Shown here: in pieces, positions 1 to 10,507 of the stretch | Numbering within the stretch: position 1 is the first letter of the stretch | Layout: each line of letters opens with the position of its first letter | Assembly: GCF_000828635.1 (NCBI RefSeq) | Contig: NZ_AP012547.1 | Coordinates: forward strand, 682,001-746,000 | Length of the DNA: 64,000 bases | From: Sulfuritalea hydrogenivorans sk43H | Lineage (GTDB): Bacteria > Pseudomonadota > Gammaproteobacteria > Burkholderiales > Rhodocyclaceae | Direction: 5' to 3' | Program-made: the position numbers and the translations under genes | Notes under the pieces: model-generated | Told to the model about the DNA's origin: nothing | Databases searched by the model: none | What the model saw: the letters and a program-made list of their open reading frames with translations, nothing else

Positions 1-468
1 CGGGTAAGCAAGCCTGCGGCGGGGCATCTCGCCAAGGCGGGTGTCGAAGCGGGTGAGGTCCTCAGGGAATTCCGCGTCGCACCGGACCAGCTCGCCGGTT
101 TCAAGCCGGGCGATGTGGTTGCTGCAAGCATTTTCAGCGTGGGTCAAAAAGTTGATGTGAGTGGTACGTCGATCGGCAAGGGTTTTGCTGGTGCAATCAA
201 GCGTCACCACTTTTCATCGAATCGTGCTTCCCACGGTAATTCCTTGTCGCACAACTCGGCTGGTTCCATCGGCATGGCGCAGGATCCAGGTCGCGTATTT
301 CCCGGCAAGCGCATGGCTGGACATCTCGGCGATGTGGCGCGGACGACCCAGAATCTGGAGGTTGTTCGCATCGATGAGGCGCGCCAACTCCTGCTCGTCA
401 GGGGTGCGGTGCCTGGCGCCAAAGGGGGCGATGTGATTGTTGCCCCGGCCGTCAAGGCATCCAACTGA
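1..468 (+). CDS. rplC: 50S ribosomal protein L3, C-terminal part (5' truncated by window edge)
   Basis: The reading frame is open from base 1, and only the C-terminal 155 residues are present. It reads [15 protein letters not shown] and later [13 protein letters not shown] and [16 protein letters not shown], which are hallmark segments of bacterial L3, an early 23S rRNA-binding assembly protein. The conserved glutamine loop region ([18 protein letters not shown]) is intact. The gene ends 11 bases before rplD, the order expected in the S10 operon; rpsJ and the operon leader lie outside the window. Confidence 0.97.
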   Translation, partial: RVSKPAAGHLAKAGVEAGEVLREFRVAPDQLAGFKPGDVVAASIFSVGQKVDVSGTSIGKGFAGAIKRHHFSSNRASHGNSLSHNSAGSIGMAQDPGRVFPGKRMAGHLGDVARTTQNLEVVRIDEARQLLLVRGAVPGAKGGDVIVAPAVKASN

Positions 469-479
469 GCGGGGATGAC

Positions 480-1100
480 ATGGAACTTAAACTAATCAAC
501 GCCCAAGGTCAGGCCGCATCAACCGTGACAGCTTCTGATGCGCTGTTCGGCCGCGACTTCAATGAAGCCCTGGTGCATCAGGTGGTGGTCGCCTATCAGG
601 CCAACGCCCGCGCCGGCAATCGCAAACAGAAAGACCGCGAAGAGGTGCATCACAGCACCAAGAAGCCCTTCCGTCAGAAGGGTACCGGCCGTGCGCGTGC
701 CGGTATGACCTCCTCGCCGTTGTGGCGTGGCGGCGGTCGAATCTTCCCGAACACGCCGGAAGAAAACTTCACGCAGAAAGTCAATCGCAAGATGTATCGC
801 GCCGGTCTGGCTGCGATCCTGTCGCAACTGGCCCGCGAGGACCGGCTGGTAGTGATTGACGACTTCACCATCGAAGCGCCGAAGACGCGTCTGTTTGCGC
901 AAAAGCTCAAGGCCATGGGCTTGGGTTCGGTGTTGCTGGTGACGGACAACATGGACGACAATCTGGAACTCGCTTCGCGCAACTTGCCGAATGTTCTGGT
1001 GCTTGAGGCGCAGCAGGCTGATCCAGTGTCCCTGGTTCGCTTCCCCAAGGTGATTTTCACCAAGGGTGCCGTGGCCAAGATCGAGGAGATGCTGGCATGA
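480..1100 (+). CDS. rplD: 50S ribosomal protein L4
   Basis: This 206-residue protein matches bacterial L4 in length (201 in E. coli). The extended loop is recognisable around residues 44-100, with [19 protein letters not shown] and [13 protein letters not shown], which lines the peptide exit tunnel. In enterobacteria L4 also represses its own operon through the S10 leader; that leader is outside this window, so such control cannot be judged here. A GGGGA ribosome-binding sequence precedes the ATG. The stop overlaps the start of rplW by four bases (ATGA). Confidence 0.98.
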   Translation: MELKLINAQGQAASTVTASDALFGRDFNEALVHQVVVAYQANARAGNRKQKDREEVHHSTKKPFRQKGTGRARAGMTSSPLWRGGGRIFPNTPEENFTQKVNRKMYRAGLAAILSQLAREDRLVVIDDFTIEAPKTRLFAQKLKAMGLGSVLLVTDNMDDNLELASRNLPNVLVLEAQQADPVSLVRFPKVIFTKGAVAKIEEMLA

Positions 1101-1411
1101 GCAAGAACTTCAATCCGGAGCGTTTGCTGCAGGTTCTGGTGGCCCCCCAGATTTCAGAAAAGGCCACTTATATAGCTGACAAAAACGAGCAGGTGGTGTT
1201 CATCGTGACGCCCGACGCAACGAAGCCGGAGGTCAAGGCTGCGGTCGAGATGCTATTCAAGGTCGAGGTCAAGTCGGTTCAAATGGCCAACCTCAAGGGT
1301 AAGGTCAAGCGCGCTGGTCGCAACATTGGTCGCCGCAGCGACATCAGGAAGGCATTTGTCTGCCTCAAGCCCGGTCAGGAAATCAACTTTGCGGAAGGGG
1401 GGGCTGCTTAA
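1097..1411 (+). CDS. rplW: 50S ribosomal protein L23
   Basis: The 104-residue product carries the L23 pattern: [12 protein letters not shown] near the N-terminus, then [22 protein letters not shown] and the basic loop [23 protein letters not shown]23 sits at the exit of the ribosomal tunnel and is the docking site for trigger factor and SRP. The ATG overlaps the rplD stop, implying translational coupling, and rplB starts directly after the stop codon. Confidence 0.97.
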   Translation: MSKNFNPERLLQVLVAPQISEKATYIADKNEQVVFIVTPDATKPEVKAAVEMLFKVEVKSVQMANLKGKVKRAGRNIGRRSDIRKAFVCLKPGQEINFAEGGAA

Positions 1412-2245
1412 ATGGCTCTCGTAAAAGTCAAGCCGACCTCGCCTGGTCGTCGCGGCGTCGTCAAGGTGGTCAACCCGAATCTGCACAAGGGCCGCCCGCA
1501 CGACAAACTCGTCGAAAAGAAAACCAGAACCGCGGGTCGCAATGCGCATGGACATATCACCACGCGCCATATGGGTGGCGGTCACAAGAAGCATTATCGT
1601 GTGATCGACTTCCGCCGCGACAAGGACGGAATTCCGGGCAAGGTCGAGAATCTGCAGTACGACCCGAATCGCTCCGCCAACATTGCACTGGTGCTATATG
1701 CCGACGGCGAGCGCCGTTACATCATCGCCACCAAGGGAATGATTGTCGGCCAGGCGGTCATCAGCGGTCCCGAGGCCCCGATCAAGCCGGGCAACACACT
1801 GCCGATTCGCAGTATTCCTGTTGGTACGACCATCCATTGCGTCGAAATGATGCCGGGCAAAGGTGCCCAGATTGCCCGCTCGGCCGGAACATCGGCCCAG
1901 CTTCTGGCGCGTGAAGGTACCTACGCTCAGGTTCGGCTGCGTTCCGGCGAGATTCGCCGTATCCATGTTGAATGTCGCGCGACGATTGGCGAGGTGGGTA
2001 ACGAAGAGCATAGCCTGCGCAAGATCGGCAAGGCTGGTGCGATGCGTTGGCGCGGTGTTCGGCCGACCGTTCGCGGTGTGGCGATGAACCCGGTCGATCA
2101 CCCGCATGGTGGTGGCGAAGGACGTACTGGCGAAGGACGGGTTCCTGTCAGCCCTTGGGGTCAGCCGACCAAGGGCTATCGCACCCGCAACAACAAGCGC
2201 ACGGACGTCATGATTGTCCAACGCAGGCCGAAAGGTAAGAGGTAA
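1412..2245 (+). CDS. rplB: 50S ribosomal protein L2
   Basis: This 277-residue protein is a full-length L2 (273 in E. coli). It has [19 protein letters not shown] in the N-terminal half and the highly conserved C-terminal [17 protein letters not shown] segment, whose histidine lies near the peptidyl transferase centre. L2 binds 23S rRNA and helps join the subunits. The gene abuts rplW with no spacer and is followed three bases later by rpsS. Confidence 0.98.
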   Translation: MALVKVKPTSPGRRGVVKVVNPNLHKGRPHDKLVEKKTRTAGRNAHGHITTRHMGGGHKKHYRVIDFRRDKDGIPGKVENLQYDPNRSANIALVLYADGERRYIIATKGMIVGQAVISGPEAPIKPGNTLPIRSIPVGTTIHCVEMMPGKGAQIARSAGTSAQLLAREGTYAQVRLRSGEIRRIHVECRATIGEVGNEEHSLRKIGKAGAMRWRGVRPTVRGVAMNPVDHPHGGGEGRTGEGRVPVSPWGQPTKGYRTRNNKRTDVMIVQRRPKGKR

Positions 2246-2248
2246 GAC

Positions 2249-2530
2249 ATGGCACGTTCTATCAAGAAGGGCCCGTTCATCGACGCCCACCTGCTGAAGC
2301 GGGTGGATGCAGCGCGCGCCTCCAACGACAAGCGCCCGATCAAGACCTGGTCGCGCCGTTCGACGATTCTTCCGGACTTCGTGGGATTGACCATAGCCGT
2401 GCATAACGGCAAGCAGCATATTCCGGTCTATGTGTCGGAAAACATGGTTGGTCACAAACTTGGCGAGTTCGCGCTGACGCGGACCTTCAAGGGCCACACG
2501 GGCGGCAAGAAGGCCGCTGCGAAGAAGTAA
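2249..2530 (+). CDS. rpsS: 30S ribosomal protein S19
   Basis: The 93-residue product begins [12 protein letters not shown] and contains [31 protein letters not shown] and the [16 protein letters not shown] block, the standard S19 signature. S19 forms part of the head of the 30S subunit with S13 and contacts the A-site finger. The length equals the family norm, and the gene lies between rplB and rplV as in other S10 operons. Confidence 0.98.
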   Translation: MARSIKKGPFIDAHLLKRVDAARASNDKRPIKTWSRRSTILPDFVGLTIAVHNGKQHIPVYVSENMVGHKLGEFALTRTFKGHTGGKKAAAKK

Positions 2531-2539
2531 GGAGCGATG

Positions 2540-2869
2540 ATGGAAACCAATGCAAACTTGCGCGGTGTCCGGCTTTCCGCCCAAAAAGGCCGGCTTGTTG
2601 CCGATCTGGTACGCGGCAAGCCGGTGGATCAGGCGCTCAGCATTCTGGGATTTTCGCCCAAAAAGGGCGCCGGGATCATCAAGAAAGTACTTGAGTCGGC
2701 GATTGCCAATGCGGAACACAACGACGGCGCTGATATCGATGCTTTGAAGATCACGCGTATCTACGTCGAAAAGGGCACGGTGCTCAAGCGCTTTACGGCG
2801 CGAGCCAAGGGACGCGGTAATCGCATCCTCAAGCCTACTTGTCACATTTACGTGACCGTCGGCGACTAA
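2540..2869 (+). CDS. rplV: 50S ribosomal protein L22
   Basis: Two ATG codons are adjacent (2537 and 2540). The second is preferred because the AGGAG sequence is only two bases from the first, and the family begins MET. The 109-residue product has [21 protein letters not shown] and [24 protein letters not shown], matching L22 closely. Its long beta hairpin ([21 protein letters not shown]) reaches into the exit tunnel and is the known site of macrolide-resistance changes in other species; nothing unusual is seen here. Confidence 0.97.
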   Translation: METNANLRGVRLSAQKGRLVADLVRGKPVDQALSILGFSPKKGAGIIKKVLESAIANAEHNDGADIDALKITRIYVEKGTVLKRFTARAKGRGNRILKPTCHIYVTVGD

Positions 2870-2878
2870 GGAGGGCAC

Positions 2879-3760
2879 ATGGGACAAAAGATTCATCCGA
2901 CCGGTTTTCGTCTTTCGGTCACGCGCAACTGGACTTCCCGCTGGTACGCCAGCAGCAAGACTTTTCCGCAGATGCTCAAGGAAGACCTTGAGGTTCGCGA
3001 CTACCTGAAAAAGAAGCTGGCCCACGCATCGGTTGGTCGCGTGGTGATCGAGCGTCCGGCAAAGAATGCGCGAGTAACGGTTTATAGCGCACGCCCGGGT
3101 GTGGTCATCGGCAAGAAAGGCGAGGACATCGAGCATCTGAAGGCTGAGCTTCAGCGCAAGATGGGCGTGCCGGTGCATGTCAATATCGAAGAGATTCGCA
3201 AGCCGGAAATCGATGCGCAGCTCATCGCCGACTCGATTGCGCAACAGTTGGAAAAGCGCATCATGTTCCGCCGTGCCATGAAGCGGGCGATGCAGAATGC
3301 AATGCGCCTGGGCGCACAAGGCATCAAGATCATGAGTTCCGGACGTCTGAATGGCGCTGAAATCGCGCGGCGGGAATGGTATCGCGAAGGTCGCGTGCCC
3401 TTGCATACATTGCGTGCCGATATCGACTACGGTACTTCGGAAGCCAAGACCACTTACGGCATCATCGGCATCAAGGTCTGGGTGTTCAAGGGTGAGATTC
3501 TCTCGCGTAGTGACGCACTGCTGGCCACTCCGGAGCCTGCGGTTGATGATCAGCGCAAGCCGCGCCGCAGCCCTGGAAAGCCCCGGACCGAGACCGAAGG
3601 TGAAGCCAAGCCCGCCGCCCGCCGTAGCCCGGCCAAAAAGGCGGAGGAAGTGAAGCCGGAGGCTGCTGCCCCAGCGACCAAGACCCCCGTCAAGCGTGTT
3701 CGCAAGGCCCCGGCAAAGGCCGCGGGTGCCGATAGCGCGGCGAAAGAAGGCAAGGAGTAA
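2879..3760 (+). CDS. rpsC: 30S ribosomal protein S3 with long C-terminal tail
   Basis: The 293-residue protein has the S3 core: [12 protein letters not shown] at the start, the KH domain with [13 protein letters not shown] near residues 75-90, and the C-terminal domain [39 protein letters not shown]. coli S3 is 233 residues. From about residue 222 this protein carries an extra 70 residues rich in Lys, Ala, Pro and Glu, predicted to be disordered. Extended tails occur in other betaproteobacterial S3 proteins. S3 lies at the mRNA entry pore, and the tail would project from there. Confidence 0.97.
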   Translation: MGQKIHPTGFRLSVTRNWTSRWYASSKTFPQMLKEDLEVRDYLKKKLAHASVGRVVIERPAKNARVTVYSARPGVVIGKKGEDIEHLKAELQRKMGVPVHVNIEEIRKPEIDAQLIADSIAQQLEKRIMFRRAMKRAMQNAMRLGAQGIKIMSSGRLNGAEIARREWYREGRVPLHTLRADIDYGTSEAKTTYGIIGIKVWVFKGEILSRSDALLATPEPAVDDQRKPRRSPGKPRTETEGEAKPAARRSPAKKAEEVKPEAAAPATKTPVKRVRKAPAKAAGADSAAKEGKE

Positions 3761-3763
3761 AAC

Positions 3764-4177
3764 ATGCTGCAACCTGCCCGTAGAAAGTATCGCAAAGAGC
3801 AAAAGGGCCGCAATACCGGGCTCGCAACCAGGGGCGCCAAGGTGAGTTTTGGCGAGTATGGCCTCAAGGCTATCGGTCGTGGCCGCCTTACGGCTCGCCA
3901 GATCGAGGCCGCACGGCGTGCAATGACTCGTCATATCAAGCGCGGTGGTCGTATCTGGATTCGCATTTTCCCGGACAAGCCGATTTCGAAGAAGCCGCTC
4001 GAAGTTCGGATGGGTAACGGTAAAGGCTCCCCGGAGTATTGGGTCGCCGAGATCCAGCCTGGCAAGGTCCTTTACGAGATGGATGGCGTGGACGAGGTGC
4101 TGGCACGGGAGGCGTTCCGCCTGGCAGCTGCCAAGCTTCCGCTCGAAACCACTTTCGTTACCCGCCATTTGGGATAA
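3764..4177 (+). CDS. rplP: 50S ribosomal protein L16
   Basis: The 137-residue product starts [17 protein letters not shown] and contains [28 protein letters not shown] and [21 protein letters not shown], the expected L16 blocks. L16 helps position tRNA in the A site. Length and order (rpsC, rplP, rpmC) match the canonical operon, and an ATG with an AAGGAG sequence three codons upstream supports this start. Confidence 0.98.
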   Translation: MLQPARRKYRKEQKGRNTGLATRGAKVSFGEYGLKAIGRGRLTARQIEAARRAMTRHIKRGGRIWIRIFPDKPISKKPLEVRMGNGKGSPEYWVAEIQPGKVLYEMDGVDEVLAREAFRLAAAKLPLETTFVTRHLG

Positions 4178-4180
4178 GTC

Positions 4181-4375
4181 ATGAAAACAAGTGAGCTGAG
4201 AGCAAAAAACAACGAGGATCTGCAGAAGGAGTTGCTGGAGTTGCGCAAGGCGCAATTCGGGCTTCGTATGCAGGTGGCTACACAACAGCTGACCAATACC
4301 AGTCAGGTCGGCAAGGTGCGCAAGGATATTGCGCGCATCAAAACCATTCAGCGTGAGAAGGCGGCAGCGAAATGA
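4181..4375 (+). CDS. rpmC: 50S ribosomal protein L29
   Basis: This is a 64-residue helical protein beginning [31 protein letters not shown] and ending in the L29 pattern [12 protein letters not shown]29 lies next to L23 at the tunnel exit. Its stop codon overlaps the start of rpsQ by four bases (ATGA), so the two are probably translationally coupled. Confidence 0.96.
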   Translation: MKTSELRAKNNEDLQKELLELRKAQFGLRMQVATQQLTNTSQVGKVRKDIARIKTIQREKAAAK

Positions 4376-4644
4376 CGGATGCGACCACTCAAACCGTGCG
4401 GCGCACCCTTCAGGGTCGTGTCGTTTCGGACAAAATGCAGAAGACCGTGACGGTACTGGTTGAGCGCAAGGTGAAGCACCCAGTGATCGGCAAGATCATG
4501 ACGCGCTCGAAAAAGTATCACGCCCACGTCGAGGGAATGGAGACGGCGTCCGGCGATCTGGTACAGATCGAAGAATGCGCGCCGATTTCCAAGACCAAAG
4601 CATGGCGTGTTGCCAAGGTTATCGAAAAGGCCCGTGCTATCTGA
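4372..4644 (+). CDS. rpsQ: 30S ribosomal protein S17
   Basis: The 90-residue product has [27 protein letters not shown] and [22 protein letters not shown], the S17 OB-fold signature. S17 is a primary 16S rRNA binder. It is the last gene of the S10 group here. A 185-base gap with a good promoter follows before rplN, so this is the end of one transcriptional segment or a point where transcription is boosted. Confidence 0.97.
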   Translation: MTDATTQTVRRTLQGRVVSDKMQKTVTVLVERKVKHPVIGKIMTRSKKYHAHVEGMETASGDLVQIEECAPISKTKAWRVAKVIEKARAI

Positions 4645-4690
4645 TAGTGCAGTAGTTGGACACGCTGTTTGGCAATATTCGAAATAGTAG

Positions 4691-4718
4691 TTGACAACAA
4701 GGCGGCGGGATGTAAAAT
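4691..4718 (+). promoter_or_regulatory. Predicted sigma-70 promoter upstream of rplN (spc operon)
   Basis: A perfect -35 TTGACA (4691-4696) is followed after 16 bases by TAAAAT (4713-4718). It lies in the only long gap inside the S10-spc gene string and would start an mRNA about 105 bases upstream of rplN. A separate spc promoter at this place is established in E. coli; assignment here rests on the sequence match. Confidence 0.75.
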
Positions 4719-4829
4719 CTCGCCTCTTTACTCGGCCAGGGTATTCCCTCCTGGCATTCCAGCCCCTAGCGGGCTCCAAGACTGATCGCGAGACTTGAGT
4801 CAATCGCGGATTAAGTTGGAGATGAAAAA

Positions 4830-5198
4830 ATGATTCAAATGCAGTCTCTGCTGGATGTCGCCGACAATACTGGCGCGCGTTCGGTCATGTGCATCAAGGT
4901 GCTTGGTGGTTCCAAGCGCCGTTATGCCGGCATTGGTGATGTCATCAAGGTCAGCATCAAGGATGCCGCACCGCGTGGCCGTGTCAAAAAAGGCGAAGTC
5001 TATAGCGCGGTGGTGGTGCGTACGGCCAAGGGCGTGCGTCGCTCCGACGGATCGCTCATCAAGTTCGATGGCAACGCCGCAGTTTTGCTGAACAACAAAT
5101 TGGAACCGATTGGCACGCGCATCTTCGGCCCGGTGACGCGCGAGTTGCGCACTGAGCGATTTATGAAGATCGTCTCGCTGGCTCCCGAAGTTCTGTGA
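4830..5198 (+). CDS. rplN: 50S ribosomal protein L14
   Basis: The 122-residue product begins [33 protein letters not shown] and ends with [26 protein letters not shown], both diagnostic of L14. It forms part of a subunit bridge and is the binding site of the silencing factor RsfS. It is the first gene after the predicted spc promoter, and a GGAG sequence precedes the ATG. Confidence 0.98.
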   Translation: MIQMQSLLDVADNTGARSVMCIKVLGGSKRRYAGIGDVIKVSIKDAAPRGRVKKGEVYSAVVVRTAKGVRRSDGSLIKFDGNAAVLLNNKLEPIGTRIFGPVTRELRTERFMKIVSLAPEVL

Positions 5199-5220
5199 CC
5201 CGGCAATCGAGGACTCGATC

Positions 5221-5538
5221 ATGAACAAGATTCGCAAGGGTGACGATGTGGTCGTCACCACAGGTAAAGACAAGGGCAAGCGCGGCGTCGTGCTGAACTG
5301 CCTTGATGCCGAACGGCTGCTGGTTGAGGGCATCAATCGGGTCAAGAAGCACACCAAGCCTAACCCCCTTAAGGGTAATCAGGGCGGCATTGTTGAGAAG
5401 GAAATGCCGATCAATATTTCCAATGTGGCGCTGTTCAATCCGGCCACCCAGAAAGCGGATCGCGTCGGCTTCAAGCAACTCGACGACGGTCGCAAGGTCC
5501 GGGTGTTCAAGTCGAACGGCGAAGTTGTTGACGCGTAA
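5221..5538 (+). CDS. rplX: 50S ribosomal protein L24
   Basis: The 105-residue protein has an N-terminal KOW motif ([21 protein letters not shown], about residues 3-24) and [32 protein letters not shown], typical of bacterial L24, an initiator of 50S assembly. Length equals the family norm. It lies between rplN and rplE, as in other spc operons. Confidence 0.98.
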   Translation: MNKIRKGDDVVVTTGKDKGKRGVVLNCLDAERLLVEGINRVKKHTKPNPLKGNQGGIVEKEMPINISNVALFNPATQKADRVGFKQLDDGRKVRVFKSNGEVVDA

Positions 5539-5547
5539 GGATCAGTC

Positions 5548-6087
5548 ATGGCGCGCTTGCAGGAATACTATAAACAGACGGTGGTCCCCGAGCTTCTCGC
5601 GAAGTTTGGCTACAAGTCCATCATGGAAGTCCCACGCATTACCAAGATCACCCTGAACATGGGTGTCGGTGAGGCGGTTGGCGACAAGAAGGTGCTGGAT
5701 CACGCGGTCGGTGACATGACCAAAATCGCCGGCCAGAAGCCGGTCGTCACCAAGGCGCGCAAGGCAATTGCGGGCTTCAAGATTCGTGAAGGCTACCCGA
5801 TCGGCTGCATGCTGACCCTGCGTGGTAATCACATGTACGAGTTTCTTGATCGCCTGGTCACGATTGCCATGCCGCGTATCCGCGACTTCCGCGGTATTTC
5901 GGGCAAAGGCTTCGACGGGCGGGGCAACTACAATGTCGGGGTGAAAGAGCAAATCATTTTCCCCGAGATTGAGTACGACAAAATCGATGCGTTGCGTGGC
6001 ATGAATATCAGTATCACCACCACCGCGAAGAACGACGAAGAAGCGAAGGCGCTTCTCGCCGCATTCAAGTTCCCCTTCAAGAACTGA
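5548..6087 (+). CDS. rplE: 50S ribosomal protein L5
   Basis: The 179-residue product is exactly the E. coli length. It shows [59 protein letters not shown] and [22 protein letters not shown]5 binds 5S rRNA and contacts P-site tRNA. An AAGGA sequence lies upstream of the ATG, nine bases after the rplX stop. Confidence 0.98.
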   Translation: MARLQEYYKQTVVPELLAKFGYKSIMEVPRITKITLNMGVGEAVGDKKVLDHAVGDMTKIAGQKPVVTKARKAIAGFKIREGYPIGCMLTLRGNHMYEFLDRLVTIAMPRIRDFRGISGKGFDGRGNYNVGVKEQIIFPEIEYDKIDALRGMNISITTTAKNDEEAKALLAAFKFPFKN

Positions 6088-6094
6088 GGGACGT

Positions 6095-6400
6095 ATGGCG
6101 AAACTAGCTCTTATTAACCGCGAAGAAAAGCGCGCAAAGATGGTTGCGAAGTATGCTGCCAAGCGCGCCGAACTTTTTGCCGTGATCAACGACGTCAAGC
6201 TGTCGGACGAGGAGCGCATGGATGCGCGCCTGAAACTCCAGCAGCTTCCCCGCAACGCGAGCCCGTCTCGTCAGCGCAATCGCTGCGCATTGACCGGACG
6301 TCCGCGCGGTGTGTTCCGCAAATTCGGTCTTTGCCGCAACAAGCTGCGCGAGATGGCAATGCGCGGCGAAGTGCCTGGCATGACCAAGGCAAGCTGGTAA
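6095..6400 (+). CDS. rpsN: 30S ribosomal protein S14 (zinc-free type)
   Basis: The 101-residue protein is the long, cysteine-poor form of S14. It lacks the CxxC-CxxC zinc motif found in the short form and carries the conserved block [38 protein letters not shown]. It belongs to the 30S head. No second zinc-binding paralogue is visible in this window. Confidence 0.97.
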   Translation: MAKLALINREEKRAKMVAKYAAKRAELFAVINDVKLSDEERMDARLKLQQLPRNASPSRQRNRCALTGRPRGVFRKFGLCRNKLREMAMRGEVPGMTKASW

Positions 6401-6410
6401 GGAGAGCGAT

Positions 6411-6806
6411 ATGAGCATGACCGATCCAGTTGCCGACATGTTGACCCGCATCCGCAATGCGCAGATGGCGGAGAAGCAGTCCGTATCCATGCCTTCCTCC
6501 AAGCTCAAGGTGGCGATCGCCAAGGTGCTGAAGGACGAAGGTTATATTGATGATTTCGCTATTCGCGAGAATGGCGCCAAGCCTGAACTCGATGTGGCGC
6601 TCAAGTACTATGCCGGGCGTCCGGTAATCGAGCGCATCGAACGCGTTTCCAAGCCGGGCCTGCGTGTATACAAGGGCAAGGATGATTTGCCCCGCGTCAT
6701 GAACGGGCTGGGTGTTGCCATCGTCTCTACGCCGAAGGGCGTGATGACCGACCGCCGGGCGCGGGCTGGCAACATGGGCGGCGAAGTTCTCTGCATCGTC
6801 GCCTAA
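6411..6806 (+). CDS. rpsH: 30S ribosomal protein S8
   Basis: The 131-residue product begins [33 protein letters not shown] and ends with the S8 signature [27 protein letters not shown]8 binds helix 21 of 16S rRNA and in E. coli represses the spc operon at rplE; no claim is made for that control here. An AAGGAG six bases upstream supports this start over the methionine two codons later. Confidence 0.98.
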   Translation: MSMTDPVADMLTRIRNAQMAEKQSVSMPSSKLKVAIAKVLKDEGYIDDFAIRENGAKPELDVALKYYAGRPVIERIERVSKPGLRVYKGKDDLPRVMNGLGVAIVSTPKGVMTDRRARAGNMGGEVLCIVA

Positions 6807-6818
6807 GGAGCTGCTGCC

Positions 6819-7352
6819 ATGTCACGTATTGCAAAATATCCCGTTGATGTGCCGAAGGGCGTCGAAGTGACGCTGTCCGACACCGAGGTCGCGGTCAAGG
6901 GGCCGCTGGGGACGCTGAAGCAGTTCATGCTGCCGGCGGTGAAGGTCGAGAGAGATGGCGAAAAGCTGCTCTGCCGCGCCGTCGAAGGCGCCCCGAATGC
7001 GGGTGCCATGTCGGGCACGATGCGCGCGTTGCTGAATAACATGGTGATCGGCGTCACCAAGGGCTTCGAGAAGAAGCTGACCCTGGTAGGCGTCGGATAT
7101 CGTGCGCAGGCGCAGGGAGCCAAGCTGAACCTCACGCTCGGCTTCTCGCACCCGGTGGTGCACGACATGCCGAACGGGATCAAAGTTGAAACGCCGACCC
7201 AGACGGAGATCCTGATCAAGGGGATCGACAAGCAAGTGGTAGGTCAGGTAGCCGCTGAAGTGCGTGCTTACCGGTCTCCGGAGCCCTACAAGGGCAAGGG
7301 CGTCCGGTATTCCGACGAAGTGGTTGTCATCAAGGAAACCAAGAAGAAATAA
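6819..7352 (+). CDS. rplF: 50S ribosomal protein L6
   Basis: The 177-residue product contains two L6 repeats and the C-terminal motif [24 protein letters not shown]. It binds near the sarcin-ricin loop and supports elongation factor binding. Length equals E. coli L6, and AAGGAG lies upstream of the ATG. Confidence 0.98.
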   Translation: MSRIAKYPVDVPKGVEVTLSDTEVAVKGPLGTLKQFMLPAVKVERDGEKLLCRAVEGAPNAGAMSGTMRALLNNMVIGVTKGFEKKLTLVGVGYRAQAQGAKLNLTLGFSHPVVHDMPNGIKVETPTQTEILIKGIDKQVVGQVAAEVRAYRSPEPYKGKGVRYSDEVVVIKETKKK

Positions 7353-7367
7353 TCGAGGCGCTGAATC

Positions 7368-7721
7368 ATGGAAAAGAAACAGGCTCGTCTGCGCAGGGCG
7401 CGCAAAACCCGCGCCAAGATTGCGGAGCTCAAAGTGGTGCGCCTCGCGGTGCATCGCAGCAACTTGCATATCTCTGCCCAGATATTCTCCGGCTGCGGCA
7501 CGCGCGTGCTGGCCGCAGCTTCAACCATGGAGCCGGAAGTACGGAGCCAGGTTCCGAACGGCGGCAACGTCAATGCGGCCAAGACGGTTGGCAAGCTCAT
7601 CGCCGAGCGGGCCAAAGCGGCCGGCATCGAGCAGGTTGCGTTCGACCGCTCCGGTTTCCACTATCACGGCCGCGTCAAGGCGCTGGCCGAAGCCGCCCGT
7701 GAGGGCGGACTCAAGTTCTAA
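7368..7721 (+). CDS. rplR: 50S ribosomal protein L18
   Basis: The 117-residue protein has a basic N-terminus ([16 protein letters not shown]) and the L18 blocks [16 protein letters not shown] and [26 protein letters not shown]. With L5 it carries 5S rRNA into the large subunit. The length is identical to E. coli L18. Confidence 0.98.
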   Translation: MEKKQARLRRARKTRAKIAELKVVRLAVHRSNLHISAQIFSGCGTRVLAAASTMEPEVRSQVPNGGNVNAAKTVGKLIAERAKAAGIEQVAFDRSGFHYHGRVKALAEAAREGGLKF

Positions 7722-7732
7722 GCGAGACGGAC

Positions 7733-8260
7733 ATGGCTAAACCTCAAGGCAGGAAACAGCACCAGGCCCAGGAAGAGCGCGACGACGGCATGCGCGAAAA
7801 GATGGTGTCCATCAATCGCGTCACCAAGGTGGTGAAGGGCGGCCGGATTCTCGGTTTCGCCGCGCTGACCGTAGTGGGTGACGGCGATGGTGGCATCGGC
7901 ATGGGCAAGGGCAAGTCACGGGAAGTTCCCGTTGCCGTGCAGAAGGCGATGGAAGAAGCTCGTCGCAAGATGTCCAAGATCAGCCTCAAGGATGGAACCT
8001 TGCATCACACGGTCACCGGCAAGCATGGTGCAACGACCGTGTTGATGTCGCCCGCATCCCCCGGTACCGGAGTTATCGCCGGCGGCCCGATGCGCGCAGT
8101 ATTCGAAGTGATGGGTGTAACCGACGTGGTCGCCAAGACCATCGGCTCGACCAATCCTTACAACGTTGTTCGCGCGACGCTGCATGGCCTGCTGGCCATG
8201 AGCACCCCGGCCGAGATTGCTGCCAAGCGCGGCAAGGCCGTTGCTGAAATCCTGGAGTGA
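7733..8260 (+). CDS. rpsE: 30S ribosomal protein S5
   Basis: The 175-residue protein has the double-stranded RNA-binding-like N-terminal domain ([51 protein letters not shown]) and the C-terminal domain with [30 protein letters not shown]5 affects decoding fidelity at the S4-S5 interface. It is a few residues longer than E. coli S5 at the N-terminus, with a Gln- and Glu-rich lead. Confidence 0.98.
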   Translation: MAKPQGRKQHQAQEERDDGMREKMVSINRVTKVVKGGRILGFAALTVVGDGDGGIGMGKGKSREVPVAVQKAMEEARRKMSKISLKDGTLHHTVTGKHGATTVLMSPASPGTGVIAGGPMRAVFEVMGVTDVVAKTIGSTNPYNVVRATLHGLLAMSTPAEIAAKRGKAVAEILE

Positions 8261-8263
8261 GCC

Positions 8264-8446
8264 ATGGCTGAAAAGACAATCAAGGTCACGCTGGTAAAGA
8301 GCGTCATCGGCACCAAACAGGATCATCGCGCCACCGTGCGCGGACTTGGCCTGAAAAGGCTCAACAGTTCGGCTGTGCTTGAGGACACGCCCGCAGTGCG
8401 CGGCATGATCCGTAAAGTGGCCTATCTGGTGAAGTGCGAAGGCTAA
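8264..8446 (+). CDS. rpmD: 50S ribosomal protein L30
   Basis: The 60-residue product ([49 protein letters not shown]) is a complete bacterial L30. It follows rpsE by three bases and precedes rplO, the standard order. Confidence 0.96.
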   Translation: MAEKTIKVTLVKSVIGTKQDHRATVRGLGLKRLNSSAVLEDTPAVRGMIRKVAYLVKCEG

Positions 8447-8456
8447 GGGGATATCA

Positions 8457-8909
8457 ATGAGCATGGAACTTAACAATCTCAAGCCCGGCGAGGGCTCCAA
8501 GCACGCTGCGAAGCGTGTCGGACGAGGCATCGGTAGCGGCCTTGGCAAGACGGCTGGTCGTGGTCACAAAGGCCAGAAATCGCGTGCCGGTGGATTCCAC
8601 AAGGTCGGCTTCGAAGGCGGCCAGATGCCGTTGCAGCGTCGGTTGCCGAAGCGTGGCTTCGTCTCGCTGACCGCCAGTCGCAATGTTGAAGTGCGCCTGT
8701 CCGAATTGGACAAGCTGCCGGTCGAGGAAGTTGACTTGCTGGTACTGAAGCAGGCCGGCGTGATTGCCGGTGACGCCCTGTCGGCCAAGGTCATCCTGTC
8801 AGGCAAACTCAATCGCAAGATTGCGCTGAAAGGTGTTGGCGCGACCAAGGGTGCCCGTGCTGCGATCGAAGCAGCCGGTGGTTCCGTAGCAGACATCGCC
8901 GCTGCCTGA
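8457..8909 (+). CDS. rplO: 50S ribosomal protein L15
   Basis: The 150-residue protein has the glycine- and lysine-rich L15 N-terminus ([35 protein letters not shown]), followed by [18 protein letters not shown]. An AAGGGGA sequence five bases upstream favours the ATG at 8457 rather than the one two codons later. L15 is a late assembly protein. secY follows after 21 bases. Confidence 0.97.
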   Translation: MSMELNNLKPGEGSKHAAKRVGRGIGSGLGKTAGRGHKGQKSRAGGFHKVGFEGGQMPLQRRLPKRGFVSLTASRNVEVRLSELDKLPVEEVDLLVLKQAGVIAGDALSAKVILSGKLNRKIALKGVGATKGARAAIEAAGGSVADIAAA

Positions 8910-8930
8910 TAGCGGACGAGGATCGATCAC

Positions 8931-10259
8931 GTGGCAACTCCCCAGGCAGCAGCTCTTGGCAAGACCGGAAAGTTCGGCGATCTTTGGCGCCGACTCTGGT
9001 TTCTGCTGGGCGCGCTGGTGGTGTATCGGATCGGTGCGCATATCCCGGTACCCGGGATTGATCCGGTAAAGCTGGCGGAATTGTTCCAGGGCCAGCAAGG
9101 CGGCATTCTCGGTGTTTTCAACCTGTTCTCGGGCGGTGCGTTGTCACGCTTCACGCTGTTCGCGCTGGGCATCATGCCCTACATCTCATCCTCGATCATC
9201 ATGCAACTCATGACGATCGCAGTGCCGTCGATCGAGGCACTGAAGAAGGAGGGCGAGGCCGGCCGGCGCAAGATTACTCAATACACGCGTTACGGCACCG
9301 TCGCTCTGGCCCTGTTCCAGGGCTTGGGTATCGCCATCGCGCTTGAATCGCAGGCCGGGCTGGTGCTTGATCCGGGCCTGATGTTCCGTTTTGTTACCGT
9401 GCTTACCTTGCTTACCGGCACCATGTTCCTTATGTGGCTTGGCGAGCAGATTACCGAGCGTGGCCTTGGTAACGGGATTTCGATCATCATTTTTGCCGGT
9501 ATCGTAGCCGGGCTACCGAGCGCACTGGGTGGTCTCTTCGAACTGGTTCGTACCGGTGCCATGCATCCGCTGTCCGCGCTTTTCATTTGTGGCGTGGCGG
9601 TCCTGGTCACGGGTTTCGTGGTCTTTGTCGAAAAGGGCCAGCGCAAGATTCTGGTGAATTACGCCAAACGGCAGGTCGGCAACAAGGTCTATGGCGGCCA
9701 GAGTTCCCATCTGCCGCTGAAGCTGAACATGTCCGGTGTCATTCCCCCGATCTTTGCCTCTTCGATCATCCTGTTCCCGGCTACTGCCGCCGGCTGGTTC
9801 GGGTCGGGTGAGGGCATGACCTGGCTCAAGGACATCGCGGCAACGCTGTCGCCGGGCCAGCCGATCTATGTGATGCTGTACGCAACTGCCATTGTGTTTT
9901 TCTGCTTCTTCTACACTGCGCTGGTGTTCAACTCGAAGGAGACGGCGGACAACCTGAAGAAGAGCGGTGCGTTTGTTCCCGGCATTCGCCCCGGCGACCA
10001 GACCGCACGCTACATCGACAAGATACTGACCCGCCTCACGCTGGCAGGTGCCATCTACATCACGGCGGTTTGTCTGTTGCCCGAGTTTCTTATTCTGAAG
10101 TGGAACGTGCCCTTCTATTTCGGCGGCACGAGCCTGTTGATTATTGTTGTCGTGACGATGGACTTCATGTCGCAAGTCCAAGCCTACATAATGTCGCATC
10201 AGTATGAAAGTCTTCTGAAAAAGGCCAACTTCAAGGGGGCCGGGTTCCCGGCTCGCTGA
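8931..10259 (+). CDS. secY: Protein translocase subunit SecY
   Basis: The 442-residue integral membrane protein is the central channel of the Sec translocon. It starts at GTG. Ten membrane segments can be traced, beginning with [24 protein letters not shown] and the plug region [32 protein letters not shown]; the C-terminal cytoplasmic tail carries [22 protein letters not shown]. Length is as in E. coli (443). It partners SecE and SecG, which are not in this window. Placement after rplO is the usual spc arrangement. Confidence 0.98.
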   Translation: MATPQAAALGKTGKFGDLWRRLWFLLGALVVYRIGAHIPVPGIDPVKLAELFQGQQGGILGVFNLFSGGALSRFTLFALGIMPYISSSIIMQLMTIAVPSIEALKKEGEAGRRKITQYTRYGTVALALFQGLGIAIALESQAGLVLDPGLMFRFVTVLTLLTGTMFLMWLGEQITERGLGNGISIIIFAGIVAGLPSALGGLFELVRTGAMHPLSALFICGVAVLVTGFVVFVEKGQRKILVNYAKRQVGNKVYGGQSSHLPLKLNMSGVIPPIFASSIILFPATAAGWFGSGEGMTWLKDIAATLSPGQPIYVMLYATAIVFFCFFYTALVFNSKETADNLKKSGAFVPGIRPGDQTARYIDKILTRLTLAGAIYITAVCLLPEFLILKWNVPFYFGGTSLLIIVVVTMDFMSQVQAYIMSHQYESLLKKANFKGAGFPAR

Positions 10260-10262
10260 TCC

Positions 10263-10481
10263 ATGTCCAAGGAAGACGTTATTGAAATGCAGGGAGAGGT
10301 TGTCGAGAATCTCCCGAATGCCACGTTCCGGATCAAGCTGGAGAACGGGCATGTGGTTCTTGGCCATATCTCCGGGAAGATGCGCATGCACTACATCCGC
10401 ATTCTTCCTGGCGACAAGGTCACCGTGCAACTTACGCCTTACGACTTTTCAAAAGGTCGCATCGTGTTCCGCGCCAAGTAG
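10263..10481 (+). CDS. infA: Translation initiation factor IF-1
   Basis: The 72-residue product [53 protein letters not shown] is a full-length IF-1 with the S1-like OB fold. IF-1 occupies the A site of the 30S subunit during initiation. In betaproteobacteria infA commonly lies between secY and rpmJ, as here. Confidence 0.98.
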   Translation: MSKEDVIEMQGEVVENLPNATFRIKLENGHVVLGHISGKMRMHYIRILPGDKVTVQLTPYDFSKGRIVFRAK

Positions 10482-10507
10482 TTTGGCAATTATTCCGGAG
10501 AACTCCA

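Noticed and set aside
1694-4285. A very long open frame (over 860 codons) antisense to rplB-rplP
   Set aside because: It is a shadow of biased codon use in the ribosomal genes. Its protein has no recognisable family and the plus-strand genes are certain.
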